A DNA stretch of 64,000 nucleotides from Candidatus Binatia bacterium (GCA_022826945.1 JAJDTY010000023.1:51390-115389), one strand, 5' to 3'. Numbered from the stretch's first letter, positions 1 to 8,467 are shown. The notes: generated by a model not told the origin, from the sequence alone. A program made the numbers and translations.

Positions 1-188
1 AATGCATTTTCCAGGGGGCCGACGAGATTACTGAGTAGCCAATCCTTAAAGAGCGCGCTTGGGACCTCAAGATGGAACACGTCATCTTGGAGCCCAAGGG
101 GCCGAATCGGTTTCAGCCAGGTTTCACTATTCGTCTTTCCTACTTGTCCCTCAACAATCCCCAACACTCGTTCCCACACCCGATACAT
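1..188 (-). CDS. dnaA: Chromosomal replication initiator DnaA, N-terminal part (cut by window edge)
   Basis: Reading the minus strand from an ATG at 188 gives 62 open codons that run off the left edge. The peptide has the DnaA domain I pattern: a short helix, then SETWLKPIRPLGLQ, a hydrophobic strand and VPSALFKDWLLSNL, matching the conserved W..I.P......L.VP..F..DW signature of DnaA N-termini. A purine-rich GGAAGGA lies about 7 nt before the ATG. DnaA binds 9-mer boxes and opens the origin, and boxes lie directly upstream of this start (217-294), as expected for an autoregulated dnaA-oriC locus. Only domain I is visible; the AAA+ and DNA-binding domains lie outside the window. The fragment is too short to rank among long ORFs, so the call rests on the motif and the adjacent boxes. 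Confidence 0.87.
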   Translation of the reverse strand, partial: MYRVWERVLGIVEGQVGKTNSETWLKPIRPLGLQDDVFHLEVPSALFKDWLLSNLVGPLENA

Positions 189-216
189 GCCGCGTCCTTC
201 CCCCACTCAACAAAGG

Positions 217-236
217 TTATCCACACCTGTGGATAA
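217..236. promoter_or_regulatory. Paired inverted DnaA boxes
   Basis: TTATCCACA (217-225) and its reverse complement TGTGGATAA (228-236) are separated by only two C residues, forming a near-perfect 20-bp palindrome 29 bp upstream of the dnaA start. Both match the DnaA consensus TTATNCACA exactly. They could serve origin assembly and dnaA autoregulation. Confidence 0.85.
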
Positions 237-285
237 CTCGATAACTTCCTCTTTGAACTAAAGAAATATCCGTCAGGCGACAGGG

Positions 286-294
286 TTATCCACA
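286..294 (+). promoter_or_regulatory. DnaA box
   Basis: A perfect TTATCCACA, 50 bp to the right of the paired boxes and in the same orientation as the first one. Confidence 0.8.
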
Positions 295-566
295 CGCATT
301 TGTCTATCTGCCTCGCCTTCTGCCCCAGGAAGTTCCTGTTCACCAACCGTGTAGTCAGAGGGGCGAGAAAAAGACCCATGTCTATCCGAATCAATGTGCC
401 GCTTAAATTTTATGAGGCCAGAAAGGATAGTGTTACTGCGTCTTAAAATTTTTCTCTCAAGAATGCAAGGAAGAGGGTAAACTTTTTCCAAAGCGGTGAA
501 TATTACTAAAAAAAATTAAACTCATAACACGATGTGATATTATAAAAACTGGAAGATTGAAAGATC

Positions 567-575
567 GTATTCACA
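567..575 (+). promoter_or_regulatory. Possible weak DnaA box in the AT-rich tract
   Basis: GTATTCACA differs from TTATTCACA only at the first base and sits inside the AT-rich part of the proposed origin. A single mismatched 9-mer can occur by chance, so support is limited to location. Confidence 0.4.
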
Positions 576-791
576 TTCCCTTGTTTTTCTTATCATTTCT
601 GGAAACGTCTCTTGTAAAAAGATACGTTGTTCTCTCACATATTGTTATTTATACTTCTAGGAGAGCCCGTGCAGGGTGAGGGGATTCTCATAATTCCAGA
701 TCATTTGTGAGAGGGTTGCTTTTGTCTTGACTCTCTTATGGGTGGGTGGTAGCAGGGGGAATCTTCACAACTGGAACATGGGTAGACTCAG

Positions 792-2075
792 ATGTCGACA
801 TCGCAAAAACTCTTCAATGAAGCGCAAAAATATATTCCAGGGGGAGTGAACAGTCCGGTTCGTGCGTGGCGGGCTGTTGGGGGTGATCCTCTTTTCATCC
901 ACCGAGGGAAAGGCTGCCGTGTTACGGATGCGGACGGGCGCGAGTATATAGACTATGTCGGTTCCTGGGGACCGTTAATAGCCGGGCATGCTCATCCGCA
1001 GGTTGTTGGGGCACTCGAGCGAGTAGTGAAGAGTGGAACCAGTTTTGGTGCTCCAACGGCAAAAGAGATTGAACTGGCAAAAACGCTGACTCAGACCATT
1101 CCGTCCATTGAGAAGGTCCGCCTGACCTCCTCGGGCACAGAGGCGACCATGACCGCCCTGCGTCTCGCCCGTGGCTATACTGGTCGCGCGAAGATCATCA
1201 AGTGCTCTGGTTGCTACCACGGCCACTCTGATGCGCTTCTGGTGAGAGCTGGGTCAGGAGCGCTGACGTTTAGTACTCCGGACAGTCAAGGAGTTCCCGA
1301 GGCCTTTAGCAGCATGACCCTTGTGGCTGAGTATAACAGTCTCTCCAGTGTACGAGCGTACCTAGAGGCGGACCCAGAGGGAGTGGCCGCTGTTATACTG
1401 GAGCCTGTTCCCGGAAATATGGGTCTCGTCCTGCCCGAGCAGGGCTTTCTTGAGGGCCTCCGGGAGCTCACCCGGGAGTTTGGAGTTGTGCTCATCTTTG
1501 ATGAGGTCATGACCGGCTGCCGTCTCACCCGTGGTGGAGTTCAAGAGCTCTACCATATCGATCCAGATCTTACCTGCCTTGGGAAAGTGGTGGGTGGTGG
1601 TCTGCCATTAGCCGCGGTTGGCGGAAAGGCGGTGATAATGGATGGGCTTGCCCCTTTGGGGGGAGTCTACCAAGCTGGGACGTTGTCCGGAAACCCGTTA
1701 GCTGTAACCGCTGGGATTGAAACCCTAAAGCTTGTCCACACCGCCGGAGCCTATGAGCGGTTGAATATGCTCGGAGATATGCTGGCCGAGGGATTACGCG
1801 CCGCCATTCGTGAGACTGACATCAAAGCCTGTGTGAACCAACTAGGTTCGATGTTCACCATCTTTTTTGGGGTCGATCACGTTCGCGACTATGAGTCAGC
1901 CACCCGAAGCGACACTGAAATGTTCGCTCGTTACTTTCGCGGTATGAGCGAGCAGGGCATATATCTTCCCCCCTCTCAATTCGAATCCGCCTTTATTTCC
2001 CTGGCACACGGTGAGGATGAAATCCAGGAAACCCTACGAGCGGCAAGAGCGGTACTGAAGACCCTCGGTGGCTGA
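792..2075 (+). CDS. hemL: Glutamate-1-semialdehyde 2,1-aminomutase
   Basis: This 427-residue protein has the length of HemL, the PLP enzyme that converts glutamate-1-semialdehyde to 5-aminolevulinate at the start of the C5 tetrapyrrole pathway in the cytosol. It begins with the family pattern QKLFNEAQKYIPGGVNSPVRA. It carries the glycine-rich phosphate-binding stretch SSGTEATMTALRLARG, the aspartate motif FDEVMTGCR that contacts the pyridine nitrogen, and the PLP-lysine region LGKVVGGGLPLAAVGG. It is the first gene to the right of the origin. Its stop is 6 nt before the next start, so it may be co-transcribed with the ATP synthase F0 genes. No strong Shine-Dalgarno precedes the ATG, but the family N-terminus supports this start. 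Confidence 0.95.
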   Translation: MSTSQKLFNEAQKYIPGGVNSPVRAWRAVGGDPLFIHRGKGCRVTDADGREYIDYVGSWGPLIAGHAHPQVVGALERVVKSGTSFGAPTAKEIELAKTLTQTIPSIEKVRLTSSGTEATMTALRLARGYTGRAKIIKCSGCYHGHSDALLVRAGSGALTFSTPDSQGVPEAFSSMTLVAEYNSLSSVRAYLEADPEGVAAVILEPVPGNMGLVLPEQGFLEGLRELTREFGVVLIFDEVMTGCRLTRGGVQELYHIDPDLTCLGKVVGGGLPLAAVGGKAVIMDGLAPLGGVYQAGTLSGNPLAVTAGIETLKLVHTAGAYERLNMLGDMLAEGLRAAIRETDIKACVNQLGSMFTIFFGVDHVRDYESATRSDTEMFARYFRGMSEQGIYLPPSQFESAFISLAHGEDEIQETLRAARAVLKTLGG

Positions 2076-2081
2076 GGAAAA

Positions 2082-2306
2082 ATGGCCCGGGAGAGTCCAT
2101 TCATAACCTATGGAAAGTATGGGGCGCTTGGATTCGAGTTCGCTGGAGCCATCATCGCCGGTCTCTTGATTGGCAACTACGCAGACACTCAGTTTGGCAC
2201 GACACCCCTCCTGATGGTCATCGGGGTGATCGTTGGCATGTCAGGAGCGGTATATCGTCTGATCATCGTGCTCCAGCGCCTTTCTGCCCGTGACAAAGAC
2301 AATTGA
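2082..2306 (+). CDS. atpZ: AtpZ/AtpI-type ATP synthase assembly protein
   Basis: A 74-residue protein with two hydrophobic helices (about residues 16-33 and 42-62) separated by a short loop containing GNYADTQFGTTP. This is the layout of the small AtpZ/AtpI family encoded at the head of many atp operons. Family members are thought to help c-ring assembly or cation supply. The gene lies 6 nt after hemL, and its last 17 nt overlap the start of the next gene, so translation is probably coupled. The choice between AtpZ and AtpI is not certain from sequence alone. Confidence 0.75.
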   Translation: MARESPFITYGKYGALGFEFAGAIIAGLLIGNYADTQFGTTPLLMVIGVIVGMSGAVYRLIIVLQRLSARDKDN

Positions 2307-2670
2307 GAGAATAGAAGTCCTGAACCTTGTTTTGGTTGGGATTGGTGCCGTTATCGGCTGGATAACCGGAATTATTCACGTGCCCAGCTTTGTACTTGGC
2401 GGTGGTGTGATGCAGGCCAACTTCTGGCTGCTCAAAAAAGTGGTTCGCTGTGCACTCGCTCCAGTCGATTCGCGCCGTAAAATTCATGCTGCCCTGTGGC
2501 TGACTGTCAAAGGCGGATTCTATTTATTCCTTTTAAGCGCGGTTTTTATTCGGTATCCCATTGACGCCAAGAGTTTTGTCGCCGGGGTCCCTTTACTGCT
2601 TATTGCCTGCATGATAATCGGCCTGAGCAGACCGAAGGATCAATCTGACCCCCCCCTGACTCCATGCTAA
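2290..2670 (+). CDS. atpI: ATP synthase subunit I-like membrane protein
   Basis: A 126-residue, very hydrophobic protein with four predicted membrane helices (about residues 8-30, 34-50, 68-90 and 95-112) and positively charged loops such as VDSRRKIHAALW. Position between the AtpZ-like gene and atpB, and the four-helix layout, match the ATP synthase I family. It starts at a GTG inside the upstream gene, overlapping by 17 nt. Function is inferred mainly from context. Confidence 0.65.
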   Translation: MTKTIERIEVLNLVLVGIGAVIGWITGIIHVPSFVLGGGVMQANFWLLKKVVRCALAPVDSRRKIHAALWLTVKGGFYLFLLSAVFIRYPIDAKSFVAGVPLLLIACMIIGLSRPKDQSDPPLTPC

Positions 2671-2714
2671 TCAGTCTAAAAGACGAATATTGGCGAGCAT
2701 ATTGAACCGAATTT

Positions 2715-3416
2715 ATGGAACACCATATCTTTCTCTGGGTCGAACATATTCCTGGGCTCAGCCTTCTCCCAGGTCATATCGCTACCTCCCTTCTTGTCTC
2801 TGTCGCCCTTATTCTCTTTGCTTATATGGCAAAGAGGCAGTTGGCCGCCGCAGATGATGTGGCGGTCCCGGATGACTCGCTGACCTGTCGGAACATGGCC
2901 GAACTCCTCACTCAGGGCATCTCTGATATGGCCGAGGGCGTGCTGGGGGACCGGGCGCAGAAATACGTCCACCTCTATGGTAGTTTTTTCCTCTTTATTC
3001 TGATCGCAAACCTCTCCGGGCTGTTGCCTGGATTTTCTCCCCCCACCAGCAATTTTAACGTGACACTCGCCTTAGGCGTGCTTTCCTTTGTCGCGTACAA
3101 TTTCTATGCCTTCCAAGAACAGGGCTTGGCCTATTTGAAGCATTTTGTCGGCCCGATCTGGTGGCTGGGCATTTTGATGGTTCCGCTCGAACTCATTGAT
3201 AATTTTGTCCGGCCTTTCTCTCTTTCCCTGCGGCTTTTTGGGAATATGACCGGCGACCACGTCGTTTTAGAGATATTTACGGATCTGACGAAAGTTGTGA
3301 TTCCAGTCGTCTTTTATGCGCTTGGGGCTTTTGTTTCTCTTGTACAAGCGTTTGTTTTTACTCTGCTCAGCATGGTGTACGTCTCCTTGGCCGTTGCCCA
3401 TGATGAGCATCACTAA
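2715..3416 (+). CDS. atpB: F0F1 ATP synthase subunit a
   Basis: A 233-residue multi-helix membrane protein with the AtpB hallmarks. The conserved helix contains LIDNFVRPFSLSLRLFGNMT, where the essential arginine sits in SLRLFGNM. A second conserved helix near the C-terminus reads LGAFVSLVQAFVFTLLSMVY. With the c-ring this subunit forms the proton path across the inner membrane. It lies 44 nt downstream of the atpI-like gene and about 130 nt before atpE. The soluble F1 genes are not downstream, so this is a split F0 cluster. Confidence 0.95.
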   Translation: MEHHIFLWVEHIPGLSLLPGHIATSLLVSVALILFAYMAKRQLAAADDVAVPDDSLTCRNMAELLTQGISDMAEGVLGDRAQKYVHLYGSFFLFILIANLSGLLPGFSPPTSNFNVTLALGVLSFVAYNFYAFQEQGLAYLKHFVGPIWWLGILMVPLELIDNFVRPFSLSLRLFGNMTGDHVVLEIFTDLTKVVIPVVFYALGAFVSLVQAFVFTLLSMVYVSLAVAHDEHH

Positions 3417-3543
3417 GGGAAAGAGAAGAAAAACAGTCTATAAAACCATTGTCCAGGTGGCGGAGCGGGTACGAAGCGGTGAGGAGGATTAAGAGGAGGT
3501 GGACTCAACACTGCGCCATGGGGACATGAAAGGAGTAGGGCGT

Positions 3544-3861
3544 ATGAAGAAACTATGTGTAACTGGTGTGCTGGCGGTCTGTATGATGCTGCTCACCGCC
3601 GGAGCTGCTCTCGCGGCTGACGGAGACGGCGATTCCTCAAGAGGAATGATCGCTCTCGCGGCCGGCCTCGGTATCGGCATCGCTGCCGTTGGCGCTGGCT
3701 TGGGTCAGGGCCGTGCGGTGGCTGCCGCTATGGAGTCTATCGGCCGGAACCCAAATTCGGCTGATCGCATCCAGACCCCGATGATCATCGGTATCGCCTT
3801 CATTGAGGCGCTGGCTATTTACGCGCTGGTTATTGCGTTTACGCTATCCGGAAGCGTGTAG
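3544..3861 (+). CDS. atpE: F0F1 ATP synthase subunit c
   Basis: The ATG at 3544, preceded by AGGAG at 3531-3535, gives 105 residues; an upstream GTG at 3499 has no proper leader. The protein begins with a signal-like segment ([10 protein letters not shown] to GAALA), then helix 1 with the glycine-rich [18 protein letters not shown], the polar loop SIGRNPNS, and helix 2 with the ion-binding Glu in [12 protein letters not shown]. The residues after that Glu (Ala-Leu) lack the Ser/Thr of sodium-type c subunits, which suggests proton coupling. A leader peptide on subunit c is unusual but known in several lineages. A terminator follows directly, and no b, delta or alpha genes follow. Confidence 0.93.
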   Translation: MKKLCVTGVLAVCMMLLTAGAALAADGDGDSSRGMIALAAGLGIGIAAVGAGLGQGRAVAAAMESIGRNPNSADRIQTPMIIGIAFIEALAIYALVIAFTLSGSV

Positions 3862-3885
3862 ATTGCCGAGTTCGGAAAAAGAAAA

Positions 3886-3914
3886 GGGCGCCGTGTCTAA
3901 CGGTGCCCTTTTTT
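3886..3914 (+). terminator. Rho-independent terminator after atpE
   Basis: GGGCGCCG (3886-3893) pairs with CGGTGCCC (3901-3908) across a 7-nt loop with one G-U pair, followed by six T residues. It closes the hemL-atp transcript. The T tract reaches the stop codon of the convergent transporter gene. Confidence 0.85.
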
Positions 3915-5313
3915 ACAAGAGCTGCTGTCCGAGCCGAACAATCGAAAAGACGGCAAAAATAACGTAAAAACAGCTAATTCCAACGAGGAGAGCGGTTTTC
4001 GTCGGGCCGGGCCGGAGCGCCGGTGGGAGCAGCTTGCGGTTGATCACCAGAGTCAACGGCGTATAGACGGCCATCGCAATCCCGCCAAAAAACGCCGACC
4101 CCATCAAAAAAAGAATAGGTGGCAGGCTTTCGTACACATAGGTCAAGAAAGTCCCGAGTACGATCCAACCCACGGCAATGACCCCGTACCACCAACTCAG
4201 CGGTTTCTCCTGTGCCCAGGCATAGTTGGTATGTAGGATATCCGCGCCGGTCCGGGCGACTCCATCGATCAGCGTCAGTTGGGTGCTGAACAAACACGCG
4301 ATCCCAACGAGAAGAAAAAGAATTTTTCCAAGCCCTCCCCCTACGCTGCCTAAAATCTCGGCCTCCTCCCAGACCAGCATCTCCTGGCTCGGCACGATGC
4401 CTTGCGGGTGGAGCACCGCCAGCGCGCCAAAGATAAACAAGAGAATGGTGAAGGTGTTAAGGAGCCAGAAAAAGAGCATTTGATCCACAGACAGATGTCT
4501 GAACCATGCACGCCAGTGCGCTAGGTTCGACTCAGTCTCGGCAATCTGAAACGCCCGTTCTGAAACAACTTCCTCCTGTGCTCGGAGTGGATTGACTACC
4601 TTGGGCATGAGCGCTCCCATACCCCACCCCTTGTCTCGGATATAGAACGAGAAAAAAAGATTCGCCGTTCCCCCGGCTCCAGCAAAAACAACAGAAGAGA
4701 ACAGAATATACGTCGGCATATCAGGATGTTTGAACGGAAAGTTCAGCATCCCGTGTCCCAGCGCTGTCCAGGTTTCCGTATTGCCGACGACACAGGCAAC
4801 CAAAATAAGACCGATCGTTACCAAAACGACCAGCAATTCCGTTGTCTTCTCAACCGAGGCATACACGCGCTTCGGGCCGAATAAGACAAAGGCAACACCC
4901 GCAAAGGTAATAGCCGTCCAGACCCAAGGCTCCCCCCAGCCCTGAGGGCCGACCATGAGCGCCTTGAGCGCGCCGCCGCAGGCCCGCGCCCATCCCGGAA
5001 GAATCCAGCCCAGTATGTTGAGCAGAATAAAGATCCAGGCAAAGTGCCGCGAGATTCGGCTGAATCCGGCGTAAATACTTTCTCCCGTCGCTAAGGTATA
5101 GCGACCAATCTCGCAATTAATCCAAAATTGAAGAAAAATGCCGAGCAGCGCCGCCCAAGTCATGCCGGCGCCAAATTGTGCGGTATTCCGCGGCCAGACA
5201 ATCAGCTCACCCGCGCCGATTGAGAGTCCGACGAGAACAGCCCCAGGCCCTGCGAGCTTCCAGAAGCCACGAGCTTTTGGAGGAAGGTCCGCGGTTGTGA
5301 AGGCTGTGGGCAT
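3913..5313 (-). CDS. Nramp-superfamily membrane transporter (atypical metal site)
   Basis: About 466 residues with 11-12 membrane helices. The opening GPGAVLVGLSIGAGELIVWP aligns with helix 1 of Nramp-type Mn/Fe transporters, but the metal-binding DPGN motif is replaced by GAGE. The helix 6 equivalent reads GAGGTANLFFSFYIRDKG instead of the usual MPH motif. It is therefore a divergent member whose substrate may not be a divalent metal. Two starts are possible: TTG at 5334 or ATG at 5313; neither has a strong Shine-Dalgarno, so the ATG is chosen. It follows asd by fewer than 40 nt on the same strand, suggesting a two-gene operon. Confidence 0.75.
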   Translation of the reverse strand: MPTAFTTADLPPKARGFWKLAGPGAVLVGLSIGAGELIVWPRNTAQFGAGMTWAALLGIFLQFWINCEIGRYTLATGESIYAGFSRISRHFAWIFILLNILGWILPGWARACGGALKALMVGPQGWGEPWVWTAITFAGVAFVLFGPKRVYASVEKTTELLVVLVTIGLILVACVVGNTETWTALGHGMLNFPFKHPDMPTYILFSSVVFAGAGGTANLFFSFYIRDKGWGMGALMPKVVNPLRAQEEVVSERAFQIAETESNLAHWRAWFRHLSVDQMLFFWLLNTFTILLFIFGALAVLHPQGIVPSQEMLVWEEAEILGSVGGGLGKILFLLVGIACLFSTQLTLIDGVARTGADILHTNYAWAQEKPLSWWYGVIAVGWIVLGTFLTYVYESLPPILFLMGSAFFGGIAMAVYTPLTLVINRKLLPPALRPGPTKTALLVGISCFYVIFAVFSIVRLGQQLL

Positions 5314-5349
5314 CTCTGCGGTGGACTGTTTCAAGACGGGCGTACGGAA

Positions 5350-6429
5350 CTATACATACCCCTGCTGATACAGATACTCCGCCGTCAGGACTGCCCCTTT
5401 GGCTGCTCCCATCTTGGTATTGTGGCTGACAAGAAGATATTTCACGGCATTCTCAAGCGTCTGATCCGCCCGTAGACGACCAACCGACGTCGCCATGCCG
5501 TCTTCGGCATCACGGTCCAAGCGCGGCTGGGGTCGAAACGGGTCATCGTGCACGATGATCATATGCTGCGGAGAAGAGGGTAGGCCCATTTCGATAAACT
5601 CTTTGCCAAACTCGACCATCGCTGCCCGAACGTCCTCAACCGAACTGGGGGTGTCCATGGAGACCAACAGCGCCTCGGTATGGCCTTCAAGAACCGGCAC
5701 ACGCGTACAGGTCGCACTCACCAGAAAATTGGCGGGTGTAATGGCTCCATTTTCGAGAGTTCCAAGAATTTTGTGCCCTTCCTTTTCGACTTTCTCCTCT
5801 TCGCCGGCAATGAAGGGAATGACGTTGTCTATGGTGTCCATTCCGATCACACCCGGCGAGCGACCGGCCCCGGACAGCCCCTGCATGGAGGTCATGATGA
5901 CTTTTCTCAGACCGAATTGATCGAACAGCGGCCGGAGGGTAATCGCCAGCCCAATCGTGGTACAGTTTGGCTGCGTGACAATATAGCCCTGCCAGTCGCG
6001 CTTTTCCTTTTGGGTATCAATCAGATAGATATGCTCCAGATTGACCCCCGGAATAAGCAGGGGAACGTCTGCTTCTTGCCGAAAGGCCGAGGCCGTGCTG
6101 ACTACCGGCGTTGTTTTGGCGTACACCGGCTCTAGTTCCCGTGCCGGTCCTGATTCGACGGCTGTAAAAACGAGATCGATGCCCTGCAGGTTCAGAGAGG
6201 AAGCTTCGTGAACCGGAAGCGGCAGCATGGACTGGGGGGGCTCCTCCTCGCACCACCACCTCCGCGCCCCGGTTTTGGAATCGCGGATGGCTTCCGTATA
6301 GCTCTTGCCAGCCGAGCGCTCTGACGCAGCCAGCAAAGCAACCTCAAACCAGGGGTGGTCCTGGAGCGCAACAAGGAATTGCTGACCCGCAATCCCGGTT
6401 GCTCCAACAACGGCGACACGCTTTTTCAT
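5350..6429 (-). CDS. asd: Aspartate-semialdehyde dehydrogenase
   Basis: About 359 residues from the ATG at 6429, giving the NADP-binding N-terminus KKRVAVVGATGIAGQQF; a TTG 30 nt upstream is less likely. The catalytic cysteine lies in the motif TQPNCTTIGL, and the substrate-binding histidine region is TCTRVPVLEGHTEAL. Asd reduces aspartyl-4-phosphate to aspartate semialdehyde, the branch point to lysine, threonine, methionine and diaminopimelate. The sequence type (QPNCTT, TCTRVPV) is that of the archaeal/eukaryotic-like Asd group also found in some bacteria. It lies upstream of the Nramp-like gene and is divergent from the MaoC-like gene across a 106-bp gap that must hold both promoters. Confidence 0.9.
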   Translation of the reverse strand: MKKRVAVVGATGIAGQQFLVALQDHPWFEVALLAASERSAGKSYTEAIRDSKTGARRWWCEEEPPQSMLPLPVHEASSLNLQGIDLVFTAVESGPARELEPVYAKTTPVVSTASAFRQEADVPLLIPGVNLEHIYLIDTQKEKRDWQGYIVTQPNCTTIGLAITLRPLFDQFGLRKVIMTSMQGLSGAGRSPGVIGMDTIDNVIPFIAGEEEKVEKEGHKILGTLENGAITPANFLVSATCTRVPVLEGHTEALLVSMDTPSSVEDVRAAMVEFGKEFIEMGLPSSPQHMIIVHDDPFRPQPRLDRDAEDGMATSVGRLRADQTLENAVKYLLVSHNTKMGAAKGAVLTAEYLYQQGYV

Positions 6430-6535
6430 AGCGGGTAAAACAACGCGAGAGCGGACCAATTGTCAACACCCTGCGGTTGACTTCTTCGGCACAAGCTCGC
6501 AGACTCCTAGCTGACGTCTGGCACGAGGAAATCAT

Positions 6536-6985
6536 ATGGCCCTTGAGTACTTTGAAGAATATGAAGTCGGTACAGAGTTCGAGACAAAAGCGCGAACAGT
6601 CACCGAAGCGGATATCGTCAACTTCGTGAATCTGTTCGGTTTTCACGAGCCCCTGTTCATGGACATGGAGTTCGTCAAAAACAACAGTTTATTTGACGGC
6701 CGGATCTCGCCAGGCTCATTTACCTTTGCCCTGGCCGAGGGCCTAGCCGTGCAGTCCGGCATGGCCAAAGGTGGTATGGCCCTGCTCGGCATTGAAAACA
6801 TGAACATCCCGGCCCCCCTGCGCTGCGGAGATACCGTCCGGGTCAAAGTCCGCATTCTCGGAAAACGTGAGACTTCTAAGCCAGACCGTGGGGTTGTCAC
6901 CTCACTCACCCAGGTTCTGAATCAGGCCGATACGGTCCTCCTTGAGTATACCGTTAAACGTATGATCCGCCGCCGGCCAGTATAG
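6536..6985 (+). CDS. MaoC-like hot-dog domain protein
   Basis: A 149-residue single hot-dog domain: EEYEVGTEFETKARTVTEADIVNF, the helix region PGSFTFALAEGLAV, and the C-terminal strand VLLEYTVKRMIRR. MaoC-type proteins are usually enoyl-CoA hydratases using Asp and His in GDxNPxHxD. Here the aligned segment is FGFHEPLFMD, so both catalytic residues are replaced by Phe. It may bind acyl-CoA without hydratase chemistry or use other residues. It is 22 nt before glcD and reads in the same direction, but a metabolic link to glycolate is not evident. Confidence 0.8.
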   Translation: MALEYFEEYEVGTEFETKARTVTEADIVNFVNLFGFHEPLFMDMEFVKNNSLFDGRISPGSFTFALAEGLAVQSGMAKGGMALLGIENMNIPAPLRCGDTVRVKVRILGKRETSKPDRGVVTSLTQVLNQADTVLLEYTVKRMIRRRPV

Positions 6986-7007
6986 TCGACGGGAACAAGG
7001 AGTGTGC

Positions 7008-8432
7008 ATGGATCAGAAAATTCTTGAGCGCTTGTATGACATCGTTGGTCCTGATGGGGTGGTCGCGCATAAGAGCGCCCGCTCCGTCTACGACTGTGAC
7101 GGCTATACCTTGGAGAAGGCCGTCCCTGAGATTGTCGTCCTGCCTCACTCAACGGAAGAGGTGGCGGCGGTCGTCAAATTCCTCAACAAAGAAAAGATCG
7201 CCTTTGTCCCGCGCGGAGCCGGGACCGGCCTCAGCGGGGGCTGCCTGCCGGTCGAAGCTCCGGTTATGATCGGGACCAGCCGCCTTAACAAGATTGTCCA
7301 TATAGACCTGCTCAACCGCTATGTCGTAGCCCAGTCCGGCGTAGTGAATCTGTGGGTCAGTAATGCGGTCAAGGATCAGGGTTTTCAGTATGCTCCTGAC
7401 CCGTCCAGCCAGCAGGCGTGTACCATTGGCGGTAATATCGCTGAAAATTCCGGTGGGCCGCATACGCTCAAATACGGCGTGACCACCAATCACGTGCTCG
7501 GGCTGGAAGTCGTTCTGCCAGATGGAGAAATCGTCACCTTAGGCGGGACGGTCGAGGACGTTCCCGGCTATGACTTGCGAGGGATTACCATAGGTGCGGA
7601 AGGCACGTTCGGGATTGTGACCCAGGCCGCTCTCAAGCTCACCCGCCAGCCGCAGTCCTACCGAACGTTTCTGGCCGTGTTCGAGTCGGTCCACCACGCC
7701 ACCCAAACCGTTTCTGGCATTATCGCTTCCGGTATTGTCCCGGCGGCACTGGAAATGATGGATACGCTGATTATCCAAGCGATCGAAGAAGCCTTTCACT
7801 TTGGCTTTCCAACCGACGCTGGAGCCGTTTTGATTATTGAGATTGATGGTCTGGCCGCCAGTCTCGATCCCCAAACTGACCGGATTCAGGCGATTTGCAA
7901 ACAGAATCAGGCCCGCGAGGTCCGGGTCGCGCGGGATGATGCGGAACGGACGGCACTCTGGAAGAGTCGCAAGCGCGCCTTTGGCGCCATTGGCCGTTTA
8001 TCGCCCAATTACTGCACCCAGGATGGCGTTGTCCCGCGGACCAAGGTTCCTGACATTCTGCAGCGGATTACTGAAGTTTCAGAAAAATATCAACTACGGA
8101 TTGCCAATGTGTTTCACGCTGGGGACGGCAACATCCATCCGATCCTGATGTACGATGAGCGCAATGCCGACGAAACCCGGCGTGTGGTCCAAGCCGGGAA
8201 GGAAATCTTGAACGCCTGCGTAGACTTGGGGGGCAGTCTGACCGGCGAGCACGGGATTGGTGTCGAAAAGATGGGCCAGATGCCGCTTATCTTCAGCCCT
8301 GAAGATCTGATGGTCATGACCCAACTCCGGTCCGTTTTTAATCCAGACAACCTGTGTAATCCCAATAAGATCATCCCGACACCCGGCGGCTGTATTGACG
8401 TGAGGACGCCTCGCCGCCAAGTCCCGCTCTAG
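7008..8432 (+). CDS. glcD: Glycolate oxidase FAD subunit GlcD
   Basis: About 474 residues from ATG 7008, with AAGGAG ending 5 nt before it. It has the PCMH-type FAD fold: VLPHSTEEVAAVVKF, the pyrophosphate loop PRGAGTGLSGGCLP, GGNIAENSGGPHTLKYG, and C-terminal FAD-oxidase motifs NVFHAGDGNIHP and LTGEHGIGVEKMG. GlcD oxidises glycolate (or D-lactate) to the 2-oxo acid and passes electrons through GlcE/GlcF to the quinone pool. The three subunits follow in order with gaps of 35 and 43 nt. Substrate specificity between glycolate and D-lactate is not fixed by the sequence. Confidence 0.92.
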   Translation: MDQKILERLYDIVGPDGVVAHKSARSVYDCDGYTLEKAVPEIVVLPHSTEEVAAVVKFLNKEKIAFVPRGAGTGLSGGCLPVEAPVMIGTSRLNKIVHIDLLNRYVVAQSGVVNLWVSNAVKDQGFQYAPDPSSQQACTIGGNIAENSGGPHTLKYGVTTNHVLGLEVVLPDGEIVTLGGTVEDVPGYDLRGITIGAEGTFGIVTQAALKLTRQPQSYRTFLAVFESVHHATQTVSGIIASGIVPAALEMMDTLIIQAIEEAFHFGFPTDAGAVLIIEIDGLAASLDPQTDRIQAICKQNQAREVRVARDDAERTALWKSRKRAFGAIGRLSPNYCTQDGVVPRTKVPDILQRITEVSEKYQLRIANVFHAGDGNIHPILMYDERNADETRRVVQAGKEILNACVDLGGSLTGEHGIGVEKMGQMPLIFSPEDLMVMTQLRSVFNPDNLCNPNKIIPTPGGCIDVRTPRRQVPL

Positions 8433-8467
8433 CCCGCCGTAAGAGGATTGGAGCGAAAGCCAGCCCG

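Larger units (their letters stand above)
189..791. other. Probable chromosomal replication origin (oriC) between dnaA and hemL
   Basis: This 600-bp gap contains no convincing gene. It holds three perfect 9-mer DnaA boxes (TTATCCACA) at 217-225, 228-236 (inverted) and 286-294, plus a one-mismatch box GTATTCACA at 567-575. A long AT-rich stretch at about 485-660 could serve as the unwinding element, with runs such as aaaaaaattaaactc and gatattataaaaactgg. It lies between dnaA (leftward) and hemL-atp (rightward), so transcription diverges from it. What is seen: the boxes, AT-richness and dnaA. What is inferred: that it is the active origin. Confidence 0.8.

Noticed and set aside
59..491. Short plus and minus ORFs in the origin region
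   Set aside because: They are low-complexity chance frames over DnaA boxes; the only real coding there is the dnaA N-terminus on another minus frame.
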